A DNA stretch of 64,000 nt from Oncomelania hupensis (lineage: Eukaryota > Mollusca > Gastropoda > Littorinimorpha > Pomatiopsidae): the NCBI GenBank assembly GCA_036898135.1, contig CM072519.1:68079340-68143339 (forward strand), written 5' to 3'. This document shows positions 23,469-31,885 of this stretch, one piece after another. The first letter of the stretch is position 1. The number at the start of each line of letters is the position of its first letter. Both the position numbers and the translations under genes were made by a program. The notes below the pieces were generated by a model. The model saw only the letters and a program-made list of their open reading frames with translations, did not search any database and was not told the origin of the DNA.

Positions 23469-24009
23469 TTGCGCAGACACCGTTATTTGGACTTTCCTCT
23501 ATCGCCACATACGTTCTGTGGACAATGGGTCGTGCTACGACCCCGTTTTTAAGTACTTTAAAGTGTTCTAACCCTAACCCTAACCCTAACCCTAACACTA
23601 GCCCTAACCCTAGCCCTAACCCTAACCCTTACCCTAACCCTCACGGATCATTAAATGGACGTCCCAACAAGGAGGTCTGTCCAAAGAACGTATGCAAACT
23701 TGCACTAGTTTGTCCCAATAACGCCGTGTAAACATCCTCACACCCACCCCCACCCACATACACGCACACACACACACTGTTAGCTTCCTTGCTGTACGTG
23801 TACTCACGTCGTCGAAGGGCGGATTGTGGATGACGTAGTTAAGCTGAGAGCTGCTTTTCCATTGGTAGTGTCGGGCAAACTGGTCTATGAGATCGTAGTC
23901 TAGGAAACCGTGAGGGGTTTGGTACTTGTGGCCTCCCAGAGGCGTCACCAGGAAAGGTTCTTTCTTAGAAAGTCCTTTCTCCACGTCAGGCGGGCGTGGT
24001 TCTAAGTGC
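4631..24009 (-). CDS. Host gene of unknown product, last six coding exons
   Basis: Six minus-strand blocks join into one continuous reading frame: 24009-23808, 22525-22358, 18320-18241, 12059-11967, 6655-6533 and 4826-4631. Each acceptor ends in AG and each donor starts with GT (GTGAGT, GTAACC, GTAAGT, GTACGT, GTAAGT). The codon phase at every junction matches the next exon, which is strong evidence for a real gene. The visible part is about 286 residues, rich in Pro, Tyr and Asn, with no signal peptide or transmembrane segment. It ends with the residues GYQL. I do not recognise the family. The composition recalls small microtubule-associated ciliary or sperm-tail proteins, but this is only an impression. 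The 5' exons were not found and may lie beyond the nested transposons to the right. Confidence 0.85.
5181..5770. repeat. About 75-bp tandem repeat in the last intron, about 8 copies
   Basis: Copies beginning GAAGGTTCGTAGAGGTTC start at 5181, 5256, 5331 and about 5405. Increasingly diverged copies continue to about 5770. The first three copies are almost identical, so the array has expanded recently at its left end. Confidence 0.93.
6137..6388. repeat. Two-copy tandem duplication, about 125 bp each
   Basis: The block containing CTTGGAAGAATACAATATC and ATATACAGCAT at about 6140-6262 is repeated at about 6265-6388 with a few substitutions. Confidence 0.85.
6533..6655 (-). CDS. Host gene exon E
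   Basis: The acceptor is TGTCGTTGCAG and the donor is GTAAGT. One base completes a Phe codon, then 40 codons run from IKPMKYYKGVQ to YDSHFN, plus two bases, CC. The motif RNPPCWTTTYDSHF is Pro/Tyr rich. Confidence 0.87.
7000..7170 (+). CDS. Short 57-codon frame with Trp-rich motif, possible relic
   Basis: An ATG at 7000 opens 57 codons to a TAG. The product is charged and contains KNKWRWEWMSDKF and RLWLRKL. The W-x-W-x-W pattern resembles the start of some invertebrate transposon-associated proteins, but no catalytic domain follows. It lies in a host intron on the strand opposite the host gene. It may be an exon or remnant of an element, and I cannot name the family. Confidence 0.3.
   Translation: MPFLEENTDTGKKKALEVDKGMKNKWRWEWMSDKFDPDGDECRLWLRKLCEDKNSQ
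7302..8829 (+). mobile_element. Solo LTR of the integrase-first Ty3-type family
   Basis: The sequence starts TGTCATGAACTGG and ends CCACGTGACA. It is flanked on both sides by CTCTC (7297-7301 and 8830-8834), a 5-bp target duplication. Over its length it matches the reverse complement of the two LTRs of the full element at 29.5-37.6 kb, with more divergence and small indels. No internal region is present, as expected after LTR-LTR recombination. It lies in the intron between host exons D and E. Confidence 0.93.
8835..9780. other. Intron sequence, no gene recognised
   Basis: It contains GC-rich stretches around 9090-9180 and 9330-9480 with short frames on both strands. None shows a motif I recognise, and they are probably old repeat fragments. 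Confidence 0.4.
9781..11012 (-). mobile_element. RTE-like LINE, degraded copy 1
   Basis: The 3' end is a short (GGATA)n tail on the minus strand (TATCC repeats at 9786-9806). The reverse transcriptase region reads from about 11010 downwards with DFKKAFDRVWHAALW, GARQGCLLSPTLFNIF and LCFADDIDGLAGEEQ. Compared with the intact copy at 52.1-53.9 kb it has lost about 12 codons before the AIGNWF motif, is frameshifted downstream, and is truncated at its 5' end. Confidence 0.9.
11225..11670 (-). mobile_element. tRNA-headed SINE
   Basis: A tRNA-like head on the minus strand (11664-11594) carries an A-box-like TGGCCTAATGGT and a B-box GGTTCGAGCCC. It is followed by a body and an AT-rich tail ending in AATAATTT near 11225. 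The cloverleaf is imperfect, so this is a SINE rather than a functional tRNA gene. Confidence 0.75.
11967..12059 (-). CDS. Host gene exon D
   Basis: The acceptor is GTTTTTCCCAG and the donor is GTACGT. One base completes the split Glu codon, then come 30 codons (HHADGRTAEERQ to NDFNPQ) and two bases, TT. The charged AEERQRVENHIKEL stretch looks helical. Confidence 0.82.
12060..12551. other. AT-rich intron stretch
   Basis: Repeated short words such as AAATAATG and TCTCTAAATA occur, but there is no regular period and no coding frame. Nothing else is seen. Confidence 0.5.
12552..13321 (-). mobile_element. RTE-like LINE, 3' fragment (copy 2)
   Basis: This is the minus-strand C-terminal part of the reverse transcriptase ORF (from MEIIAEKTKLMTKN through KLRWYGHVTR and GGRRRGRPKKRW) with a TATCC-type 3' end at 12552-12570. 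It is joined head to head at about 13321 with a plus-strand copy of the same family. Confidence 0.92.
13322..16216 (+). mobile_element. RTE-like LINE (copy 3), split by a CR1/L2-like LINE
   Basis: The plus-strand frame from INTDIKVQGQ to RERWSMLV runs from 13325 to 13934. The sequence stops at CTGGTTAA and resumes after CTGGTTAA at 16155 with the family 3' end (ATCATCTGTGGTGCCCCTACGA then GGATAGGATA). The 8-bp repeat is the target duplication of the inserted minus-strand LINE. Confidence 0.9.
13935..16146 (-). mobile_element. CR1/L2-like LINE, 5'-truncated, inserted in LINE copy 3
   Basis: The minus-strand reverse transcriptase starts at about 16146 and includes LKNYRPVSNLSFLSKVIEK, LLDLSAAFDTVDH, GVPQGSVLGPVLF and SFADDTQLY. 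A frameshift near 14880 moves the last about 190 codons (CRSAYTAIRQISSF to THLFKLHYSD) into another frame. A 3' UTR of about 380 bases ends in (TTATTA)n at 13936-13955. The insertion is flanked by CTGGTTAA at 13927-13934 and 16147-16154. Confidence 0.92.
16433..17556 (+). mobile_element. CR1/L2-like LINE, second copy, 3' fragment
   Basis: This belongs to the same family as the 13.9-16.1 kb copy. The frame runs from DDKTEAILIHKHN to HLFKLHYSD, with a TGA at 16922-16924 inside it. The 3' UTR ends in (TTATTA)n near 17555. It starts abruptly, so it is 5'-truncated. Confidence 0.92.
17557..18240. other. Intron stretch with SINE-like 3' tail
   Basis: No gene is recognised at 17557-18105. At 18108-18225 the sequence TTTATTGTACAGTTCTCATATAGCACTTTTCCTG with GCTCAAGGCGCTGGCTGTGAT-like words resembles the 3' part of the SINE at 11.2-11.7 kb (TATAGCGCACTTAT, AGGCGCTGGC). 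Confidence 0.5.
18241..18320 (-). CDS. Host gene exon C
   Basis: The acceptor is TTTCCACTAG and the donor is GTAAGTAAGG. There are 26 codons (AWEQVGPQYVPF to LFRKV) plus two bases, GA, completed to a Glu codon by exon D. A SINE-like 3' tail adjoins it on the left. Confidence 0.85.
18559..18782. repeat. (CAAA)n and (GAT)n microsatellites
   Basis: About 9 copies of CAAA lie at 18559-18594. About 23 copies of GAT lie at 18709-18781. Confidence 0.95.
19440..19690 (-). pseudogene. THAP domain (C2CH zinc finger), frameshifted
   Basis: Reading down from about 19690 the frame gives LYCAVGGCTNKQADEI, then LHRFPKNEEVRNKWVRFVRRQQ. A shift of frame near 19560 is needed to continue into ICAKHFAEDCY and then LKPISVPTI. 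Together these are the Cys, Cys, Trp, Cys-x2-His and Pro landmarks of a THAP DNA-binding domain. THAP domains occur at the N-terminus of P-element-type transposases and of host THAP proteins. The reading continues as a Ser/Thr-rich stretch to about 19182. The frameshift and the lack of a catalytic domain indicate a relic. Confidence 0.75.
19842..19913 (-). mobile_element. tRNA-like SINE head
   Basis: The minus strand shows TAGCTCAGTTGG (A box) and GGTTCGAATCC (B box) with an anticodon-stem-like middle. Acceptor-end pairing is incomplete and the sequence continues into a SINE-like body at lower coordinates, so a functional tRNA is unlikely. Confidence 0.65.
20160..21518 (+). mobile_element. 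Divergent solo LTR-like sequence
   Basis: Blocks match the solo LTR at 7.3-8.8 kb in the same orientation and order: TTGTCAAAAAGGTAAATGA, TTTGTTTCATCGCGATTTATTTATATTATTATTG, GCAGACCAATGGCTGTACC, GTGTGATATTTACTGTTGACAAGTGGCTGGACTAC and ATTCCATTGTGCAGAGCCC. Many indels and substitutions separate them. The ends and target duplication are not clear, so coordinates are approximate. Confidence 0.75.
21525..21860 (-). mobile_element. LINE 3' relic (CR1/L2-like)
   Basis: On the minus strand a frame containing INSAPHLWNSL and then SFSRSICFNRL matches the usual C-terminal pattern of CR1/L2-like ORF2 proteins (compare SAPKQWNSLPSHIR in the 14 kb copy). A CAT/GAT microsatellite lies at its 3' side (21522-21543). 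Confidence 0.6.
21861..22330. repeat. GT/GC and CA-rich microsatellites
   Basis: GTGTGT and (GCGT)n lie at 21895-21943. CA, CCCA and a C-run lie at 22225-22312. No coding frame is present. Confidence 0.9.
22358..22525 (-). CDS. Host gene exon B
   Basis: The acceptor is GTGTGTCACAG and the donor is GTAACC. The exon is exactly 56 codons, from PFKPRTVAPEY to GLPEEK, phase 0 at both ends. It sits among CA-rich microsatellites that are clearly intronic. Confidence 0.87.
22560..23140. other. Intron A-B sequence without recognised features
   Basis: It lies between host exons B and A. Low-complexity CA appears at its ends. No motif or frame is supported. Confidence 0.4.
23150..23760. repeat. Tandem duplication with (AC)n and interstitial telomere-type repeats
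   Basis: Two diverged copies of about 310 bases (about 23150-23465 and 23470-23760) share GGACTTTCCT-like, CATACGTT, GACAATGGGTC and AAGTACTTT...AAGTGTTCTAAC words. Each contains CCCTAA repeats: about 23266-23302, and about a dozen units with variants at 23567-23641. A (CA)n tract of about 65 bases lies at 23400-23465. Confidence 0.85.
23808..24009 (-). CDS. Host gene exon A (first exon seen)
   Basis: The acceptor is GTGGTAAACAG and the donor is GTGAGT. The exon is 202 bases: one base completing a split codon, then 67 codons beginning HLEPRPPDVEKG and ending NPPFDD. It ends in phase 0, as the next exon requires. Confidence 0.85.
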
Positions 24010-24233
24010 CTGTTTACCACAACCTCACAGGTTGAATCGATGAATGAACATCGAAGCTTAACGTCTTGTGTGCAAACACTATTGGCGATAATGATCGTGG
24101 CAAACGGGGTACAATCCCATCCCAGGTTTAAAAAAAAATAAAAGAAAGGGGGGTAAGGGACCGAAATCAACACTCAACCACCAGAGCAATTTTACTGCTA
24201 AGATGGCCAGTGAAAAATGGCCACATTTTATAT

Positions 24234-24303
24234 AGCCCACCCCGGGATTGGAACCTGGGTTCTCGGTGTGCCGGGCGAACGCTCTACCACTGAGCTTAGG
24301 CCA
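24234..24303 (-). mobile_element. tRNA-like SINE head
   Basis: The minus strand contains AAGCTCAGTGGTAGAGCG (A box region) and GGTTCCAATCCC (B box). It continues into a body of about 100 bases (TATAAAATGTGGCCATTTTTCAC). Confidence 0.65.
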
Positions 24304-24376
24304 TGGGTCAAAGTAGCGGACCCAAAGGGCTATACGTTCGTTATGAATAATTATCTTTTTCCTGGATAATAATAAT

Positions 24377-24554
24377 GACAAAGAAGAAGAAGAAGAAGAA
24401 GAAGAAGAAGAAGAAGAAGAAGAAGAAGAAGAAGAAGATTTTTTTTTTAATCGATTTGGATAATTTTGTGTCACCCATGCCAGGCAAAATTCAGGTTGCC
24501 TTTTCCGCAAGAGCGCGTCAACTTCAGAGCGCAGCGACAAACAGGTCGAAAGGG

Positions 24555-24628
<74 letters not shown>
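24377..24628. repeat. (AAG)n and (AAT)n microsatellites
   Basis: About 20 AAG units lie at 24377-24437 and about 24 AAT units at 24556-24627, separated by about 120 bases of unique sequence. Confidence 0.95.
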
Positions 24629-24629
<1 letters not shown>

Positions 24630-24779
24630 CAGAAAATACTATATGCGCCTTATTCTTAAAAATCAAACACAAAACGCGGCGATCTGTAACCAATATACAT
24701 GTTTCCGTATTACAGGCCCTCCCACATACACAGCACGCACACACTCATTACTCTAACATGCATGGGGTGCAAAGGGAAG

Positions 24780-25020
24780 TCCCTGTATTAGAAGACGGAA
24801 AGAAAAATCGAATGGTATTTTTGAAATTTTCGATAGACTGCATCCAATACCATTTTCATGGGAGGGAAGAAACTGAAGTACTCGTGGAAAACCCACGGCG
24901 ACTTTACAGATCTCCTATCAAAGTCACATAAGTTTGTCCCCTGCGGAAATCGAATCCGCGACCTTCGGCATACGAAGCTGGCGTTTATCCATCTCCGCCG
25001 CAAAGCCACTTCAGGACAGA
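24780..25020 (-). mobile_element. tRNA-headed SINE
   Basis: The head at 25016-24942 on the minus strand contains GCGGCGGAGATGGATAAACGC and GGATTCGATTTCC. The body continues to about 24780 (TTCTTCCCTCCCATGAAAATGG). Confidence 0.6.
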
Positions 25021-25039
25021 TCTGATAGTGTATGCACAC

Positions 25040-25310
25040 AGGCGCTTGTATCTGGACACGCGAGATAACCAAAGGGAGACGCGTCACAGGCATAGGCGCT
25101 CGCGTGTCCAGATACAAGCGCCTGTGTACCAAAGGGAGACGCGTCACAGGCATAGGCGCTCGCGTGTCCAGATACAAGCGCCTATGTACCAAAGGGAGAC
25201 GCGTCACAGGCATAGGCGCTCGCGTGTCCAGATACAAGCGCCTGTGTACCAAAGGGAGACGCGTCACAGGCATAGGCGCTCGCGTGTCCAGATACAAGCG
25301 CCTGTGTGTC
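25040..25310. repeat. Near-perfect 60-bp tandem repeat with hairpin-forming arm
   Basis: ACCAAAGGGAGACGCGTCAC starts at 25069, 25129, 25189 and 25249, each exactly 60 bases apart, with one visible substitution. The arm CTCGCGTGTCCAGATACAAGCGCCT within each unit is also present in inverted orientation at 25041-25066, just left of the array. Confidence 0.95.
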
Positions 25311-25357
25311 TGCATTGTGTCCACCTTGCTGCGATGAAATGCATCAGTGCTGCCTGA

Positions 25358-25362
<5 letters not shown>

Positions 25363-25446
<84 letters not shown>
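25363..25446. repeat. (CT)n microsatellite
   Basis: About 42 uninterrupted CT units. Confidence 0.98.
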
Positions 25447-25450
<4 letters not shown>

Positions 25451-25761
25451 CTTATATGTCAATTCCCTCACTCGGCTATCGCCGCCCGTCCTCCCCACTG
25501 CCTGCCCAAGAAGCTGTAAAAGAAGAAGAGGAACAAGAAAAAGAACGAAACTGTACTGTGTTGAAAACTATACTTGCCTACACAGGTTGTAACTGGGTAT
25601 GTATTTCCTAGTCCCCGTTCGTCTGTCTATGGCCTCATCTTTGCTTGGATATATTTGTGATAGCAGCGACATCTTGATCGTTGTATTTTCTCTCTAAATT
25701 CGCCCCTTGTTAAATTTAAAAAAAAAATAAAAAATAGGACTAAAGATGGGGTAAAATACTC

Positions 25762-26148
25762 CAACAGCAGGAGAGAAGCAGCAACAGGAAGAATAGAGAG
25801 ATAAAAGAAGCAGCAACAGGAATATAGAGATAAAAGAAGCAGCAACAGGAAGAATACAGAGATAAAAGCAACAGGAAGAATAGAGAGATAAAAGAAGCAG
25901 CAACAGGAAGAATAGAGAGATAAAAGAAGCAGCAACAGGAATATAGAGATAAAAGAAGCAGCAACAGGAAGAATAGAGAGATAAAAGAAGCAGCAACAGG
26001 AATATAGAGATAAAAGAAGCAACAACAGGAATATAGAGATAAAAGAAGCAGCAACAGGAATATAGAGATAAAAGAAGCAGCAACAGGAATATAGAGATAA
26101 AAGAAGCAGCAACAGGAAGAAGATAGAGATAAAAGAAGCAGCAATGAA
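25762..26148. repeat. 29-32-bp minisatellite, about 13 copies
   Basis: The unit is GATAAAAGAAGCAGCAACAGGAA followed by TATAGA or GAATAGAGA. The two unit lengths (29 and 32 bases) alternate. Leu/Ser/Cys-rich frames on the minus strand are repeat artefacts. Confidence 0.95.
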
Positions 26149-26479
26149 CTGTGATATTTTATTAACTGAGATCGTTGCCTGCATGAAGGTATTTATAACT
26201 AGATCTTTAGATTACTAAAGGGCGATTGTAACACATCTGCCTTTAAAATGTACTTTCCTTTTGATGTCAAATGACCTACGCTTAGGCCTATACAAATTCC
26301 TTATTTCAGGTCATAAACATGTATGTATAATTGTAGTGTATTATATTGTACCTTTTATAAGTGTCTTGTCAACAGAGAATGAGCAGTCGATCCAGATGCT
26401 GCTCCCACCAAGCTGTAATGTAAGAGTCGGCCATGTGTTTTCCCGGTGACGTCATTGATTTGACGTAACGTTGGAACCA

Positions 26480-26677
26480 TCTGACGTATATATGTTCCGC
26501 GATTTTTTTGGGGGGAATCTGTATAGAAATCAGAAACAAAATACACAAAAAACACCAAGAAAACTATAAAAATCAAAGACTTTCGGCCTACGCCCTTCTT
26601 CAGTGATGAAAAATAAATAAAAAACATGAGGTCAGTGATGATGACGTAAACACTAAACATGCGTCATAGTCAGAAGA

Positions 26678-26766
<89 letters not shown>

Positions 26767-26934
26767 TCTCTCTCCCTCTAATTAATAATACATAATAATA
26801 ATAACAACAACAACGACAGTAATAATACCAACAACAACAACAATAATAATAATAAAAGGCCAGAGAACTCAGACATCGAAAATGCAAGGTAAAGCACGGA
26901 TTGTCACAAACTAATCACCAACCACCCAAGGAAA
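26480..26934 (-). mobile_element. Penelope-like element, probable 3' UTR part
   Basis: On the minus strand the sequence reads TTTACGTCATCATCACTGACC and then CATCACTGAAGAAGGGCGTAGGCCGAAAGTC, a pattern typical of the region after the GIY-YIG domain in Penelope-like elements. It lies directly left of the foldback element. With the foldback removed it would follow the GIY-YIG fragment at 39285-39530 in the same orientation. A (CT)n-(AC)n microsatellite (26681-26772) interrupts it. Confidence 0.6.
26681..26860. repeat. (CT)n, (AC)n and AAT/AAC microsatellites
   Basis: (CT)n at 26681-26745, (AC)n at 26746-26766, then AAC/AAT triplets at 26790-26853. Confidence 0.95.
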
Positions 26935-28136
26935 CTATGGGGCGCCATGTGTCCATTTATTCTATGTGACTATTCTATACATAGAATAAATTATATGCAC
27001 ATAGAAAGCATTCTATGCACACAAAAAGCAATCATTAGTTGAAATTCCATTTATAAAAAAGAAACCAATATTGTAAGCCATAGAATAAAATTCTTTGTAT
27101 AGAATAACATTCTATAATATAGTGTAAAATTCTATGTCCATAATAAAATTCTATGTATAGAATAACATTTTATAATAGAGAATAAGATTCTATGTATGTA
27201 ATACAATTCTATATTATAGAATGCACTTGTATGCATAGAATTGTATTCTATAACATAGAATGAATTCTATTACAAAGAATGAATTCTATAACATAGAATT
27301 TATTCTATGTGCATACAATTCATTCTATAACATAGAATGAATTCTTTAACATAAAATAAATTATATGACATAAAATGAATTCTATGTGCATAGAATAAAT
27401 TGTATAACATAGAATGAATTCTATAATAAAGAATGAATTCTATATGCATAGAATGACTTTTATAGCATAGAATGAATTCTATGACATAGAATTCATTCTA
27501 TGACATAGAATGAATTCTATAAGCATAGAATGAATAGTATAACATAGAATGAATAAGACGACATAGAATGAATTCTATGACATAGAATGAATTCTATAAC
27601 ATAGAATGAATTCTATAGCATAGAATGAATTCTATGACATAGAATTAGAATTTATTCTATAGCATAGAATGAATTCTATAACATAGAATGAATTCTATAG
27701 CATAGAATGAATTCTATGACATAGAATTTATTCTATAGCATAGAATGAATTCTATGTTACAGAATAAATTCTATGTCATAGAATTCATTCTATGCTATAG
27801 AATTCATTATATGTTATAGAATTCATTCTATGTCATAGAATTCATTCTATGTCATAGAATTCATTCTATTTCATCTTATTCATTCTATGTTATAGAATTC
27901 ATTCTATGTCATAGAATTCATTCTATGTCATAGAATGAATTCTATGTCATAGACTTCATTCTATGTCATAGACTTCATTCTATGTTATAGAATGAAATCA
28001 ATATATACACTTTTTTTTAAATAGTAAAAACTGGGGCACTGTCAAGGTATATAGAACATTTTTTATGGCATGGGACTGTATTGCAGAGAGATATACACAT
28101 TGCCACATCCCATCACCACACCACATCACTCTACAT
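26935..28136 (+). repeat. Left TIR of the foldback element
   Basis: It contains dozens of units of the form ATTCTATGACATAGAATGA and variants (GACATA, AACATA, AGCATA centres), each a small perfect palindrome. It ends with ACATCACTCTACAT. Confidence 0.9.
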
Positions 28137-29510
28137 CACACTGCACCACAAATGTGATGGGTAGGTGTGGTGGAGTGATTAGGTTATGTGATGATGTGGT
28201 CTGATTCACTGCTTTTAAGGCATAATAGAACTGTATTGCAGATACATACATACACATTACCACATCACATCACCACACTACATCACTCTAAATCACACCA
28301 CACTGCACCACAAATGTGATGGGTGGGAGGGGTGGGGTAATTAGATTATGTGATGTGATTCACTGATGCCATGATATGTGCTGTCTGCTGCAATGTGAAG
28401 ATGTGCTGCTGCTGTGATGTCGGCTGATGTGATGTGATGATTTGTTGATATGATGTGATTTTATGTGGTGGTGCGTTTTCACGATGATGGTGATGAAGCA
28501 ATGTGATGCAGTGATGTGATGTGATGATGTGATCGATGTGGTGATGATGCGATGTGGTGATGTGTCATACAATATCTTTTTTTTTAATTTTAAATTTTGT
28601 TACAATTTATTAGTTGTGTTTTTTCATTTTATGTGAATGAAATGAATTATATGTATATAGAATTAATTGTATAACACGGCAAGAATTGTATGACATAAAA
28701 TTCATTTTTTTAACATAAAATGGATTTTATTCGCAACACTGAATACATTCTATTTTCATAGAATTGTTTTTTAACATTTGGTGCACATAGAATGCATTCT
28801 ATGTTATAGAATGTTCATTCTATAACATAGAATGTTCATTCTATAACATAGGATCCATTCTATAACATAGAATGTTCATTCTATAACATAGAATGGTCAT
28901 TCTATAACATAGAATTCATTCTATAACATAGAATGTTCATTCTATAACATAGAATCCATTCTTTAACTTAGAATGTTCATTCTATAACATAGAATCCATT
29001 CTATAACATAGAATGTTCATTCTATAACATAGAATGCATTCTATAACATAGAATGCTCATTCTATGCGCAACTAGGTCATTCTATGTGAAACGAGGCTAT
29101 GACGTATAAAGGGACACGTGGAGCCTTGCACGCACGCAAGAACTGAAGAAATGGCTGACGTACCAAGCGCTCTGCGGCTTTATCAGACATCATAATTTCG
29201 TGAACAAGCATTTAGGTTTCTTGTTCTTCTTCGACGGTATAATTAGTGTGAGTAGATCCGTAGCGATAAAAATAATTGACGTCACACCCTCCCCCCCCCC
29301 TCCGCCCCTGCGTGCTTGCTTTTTTCATTACAATGTGCTGAGGTTCTGTAAGGGTTTATAGTGACAAAATCTAATTAAATAATCAGTTCTTTTCGCTCAA
29401 TACCGAAGAAATAACCGTACTGTACACTCATAAAAAGCAATAATTAATATATTTAAAGGTCGAATATTGCTATACAACTCTGAGACATAATAAATGAAAG
29501 GTTCATAAAG
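28137..29510. other. Left interior of the foldback element
   Basis: A second partial copy of the TIR inner block (ACTGTATTGCAGATACATACA... GCACCACAAATGTGATGGG) lies at 28225-28330. GATGTGATG-rich sequence runs to 28570. A second palindrome array, ATTCTATAACATAGAATGTTC, lies at 28790-29065. Unique sequence follows, with a C-run at 29291-29301. No gene is supported. Confidence 0.6.
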
Positions 29511-29515
29511 CTGAT
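29511..29515. repeat. Target-site duplication CTGAT of the LTR retrotransposon
   Basis: CTGAT directly precedes the left LTR and recurs directly after the right LTR at 37560-37564. Confidence 0.93.
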
Positions 29516-31035
29516 TGTCACGTGGGGTTTATGGGCTCTGCACAATGGAATTATGGACCCTCCCGTTTATTCGGTGGGAACTGCTAGTAAGTCACCCTAT
29601 GAATTACTTTAATAAATTTATTTGTTTAGCTCGTTCTGTGTTAAGGTTGGGGTACAGAAATAGATAGAAAAATGGTAAAAGATACTGTCACACTAGCTTT
29701 CACACGGCTATGAATCATATGTAGTCCAGCCACTTGATAACAGTTAAAATCACACATTTATTTCTTCTACTCTATACAAGATTCTCTAAGTACTAATCTA
29801 ACTTAAAAAGTCTCTTTCAATGCTAATAGTTCGATCGCTGATAGTCTAGGCAGCTGTTTTTCTTCCTCGGGCACTTGCTATTATATCTCATGTAGATTTG
29901 GACTACTGTGGTCCGTTTTACAGTTTCTGAAGAGTTGGACTACTGTGGTCCTGCTATGATCAGTTTAAGTGCACCTTGGCGTGTTCACTTAACTGCTAGA
30001 TGGTGCGTGCGAAGTCCTTCTGTGAGGTAGCTTCTGGTCCACCTTTGTCGTTGTGTAGTTGGGTTCCCTTGCCACGCTGTGGGGTCTAACAGGGTGTTTT
30101 TTCCGGGTAGCTCTTTCCGTCTTGTGCGGTAGAGGATACTCCGCCAACTTGTTTCTGTGGAGTGGGGTTCACAGGATAGCTCGGGATAGCTCGCCTGCTC
30201 GTCTGTAATATAAGAGACGAAATTCTGCACAACCCTGAATAATCGGTTTGTGCAGAGCGTCTCACTGAAAGCCAAAGTAGCCCTCAGTGATAGCTCCACA
30301 TCTCTATACATAAGCGACGAACATTCTGCTACTTCCGGGTTCCACTGGAATCTCAACTCTAAATTTCTATACATACATAAATATCAATCGTGGCTAACTA
30401 TACACATACAGAATTAATAATATTATAAACATTCAGTGGTACAGCCACTGGCCTGCAAACATACATATAAGTTAAACAACAGTGGTTCCGTACGGCATGC
30501 AACATGGCGGCGCAACCGGTCGTGTTTCGCATCGTGGTCGGCTCTTTCACGTGGTACGGCAAATTCGGATTAATAATTCACATTTATGCATAGCAAATTC
30601 TTCAAACATAATTTCCACAATAATATAAATATATCACGATGAAACAGAAGGGTGTTCATTTACCTGTTTGACAAGTTCAGGCCCGTGGTGGCTTGATAGA
30701 ATTCTAAGATTCTAAGTCCTGCTTCCTGGTCTAAGTGTGGAGAGATTTCTCTGCCAGCTTTCTAGCTGTTAACACTTCGGTGTATTCCTCCCAACTGACC
30801 AAAGCTGTGTTAGGCTCGGACCCAGTCAAACTGGCTCGAACCGCTTTGCCTAAGCCCTCATTGGGTAAGATATTTACGACTCTCGCACACAGTGCTGATT
30901 CACTGGGCTGTGAGGGTCTGGCTCGCAGTGTGTACTTTTATTGCTGCTGTGTTATATATTGACTCTCTACTGTTACAAAGACTGCACAAGGCTGAATAGT
31001 CAATGAGCAGAGTTAAAACTAGCCAGTTCATGACA
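29516..31035 (-). repeat. 3' LTR (left copy in window orientation)
   Basis: It begins TGTCACGTGGGG and ends AGTTCATGACA, giving inverted TGTCA/TGACA tips. On the minus strand the bases just before it (CAGTTGAGGGAGCC) form a short polypurine-rich tract. Confidence 0.95.
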
Positions 31036-31203
31036 GGCTCCCTCAACTGAAAAAAGGCGATGACTACTGGATTCGACCTTTTTCTACTACAGAGCCTAGT
31101 TTAACACTGCACTATCCTAGGGTCCTATTTACACACTAGTTAAGTTGCTCTACCTGAGCTGCAATGCTGTGCCAGGTAGCTATGGGCACTAGTGACAGGG
31201 TTT

Positions 31204-31885
31204 TTATTGGGCGGGGACGAATTCTGGTGCTGTGTCCTCCACGAGATGGCGACTGAGGTAGTCGGCTCCGTGGTTTTCCTTGCCGGGGATGTACTCGATT
31301 TGGAATGAGTATGCCTGAAGGGTGAGTGCCCATCTCATCAGGCGAGAGTTCAAAGACTTGGAGGCTGCCAGGAACGATAGTGGTTGATGGTCCACCTGAA
31401 CTGTGAAGTGGGTCCCATACAGGTAGAGTTGGAATTTCTGTATGGCCCAGACTAGTCCAAGACATTCTTTCTCCGACGTGGCGTAATGGGTCTCGGCGGG
31501 TCTCAATTTTCTGCTGGCGTAGGCGACAGGGAATAGCGTCTCTGCATTCTTGGGGTCGCGCTGTAGCAGTACTGCTCCGAGGCCTAAGTCGCTTGCGTCG
31601 GTACGAAGAACGAATGGCTGAGTCAAATCGGGTAGGTGGAGTACTGGCGCCGATGTCATTCTGTCCTTGAGTGTTTGGAATGCTGTCTCACATTCCGCTG
31701 TCCAAACTACTTTGTCCGGGGCGATTTTCCGGGTTCCATTTGTCAGAGGTACGGCGATGCTGTTGTAGTTGGGGATGAACTTCTGGTAGAAGCCGCAGAG
31801 TCCTAGAAATGACTGCACTTCCTTCTTTGTCTTGGGCCTAGGAGCGTCGAGTAGGCGTTTCACTGTCTTTTCTACCGTCGCAGGC
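31204..31885 (-). pseudogene. RNase H domain of the LTR element, out of frame with RT
   Basis: The frame begins PATVEKTVKRLLD and continues through KEVQSFLGLCGFYQKFIPNY (RT connection), TDASDLGLGAVL (first RNase H Asp), SEKECLGLVWA (Glu) and GADYLSRHL near the end. It would normally be fused to RT. The RT frame stops at 31872-31874, and this frame is offset by one base around 31885. It ends about 170 bases from the 3' LTR, so nothing is encoded downstream. Confidence 0.9.

Noticed and set aside
25627..26184. Leu/Ser/Cys-rich minus-strand frames of up to 185 codons
   Set aside because: Products of the 29-32-bp minisatellite. The apparent membrane helices are repeat artefacts.
27200..29065. 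Repeat arrays of the foldback element as a possible CRISPR
   Set aside because: Units are contiguous palindromes without spacers, the genome is eukaryotic, and no cas genes are present.
29985..30374. 129-codon frame in each LTR (also 36509-36898)
   Set aside because: It lies wholly in the LTR, and the older solo LTRs at 7.3 and 20.2 kb do not keep it open. It has no recognisable domain.
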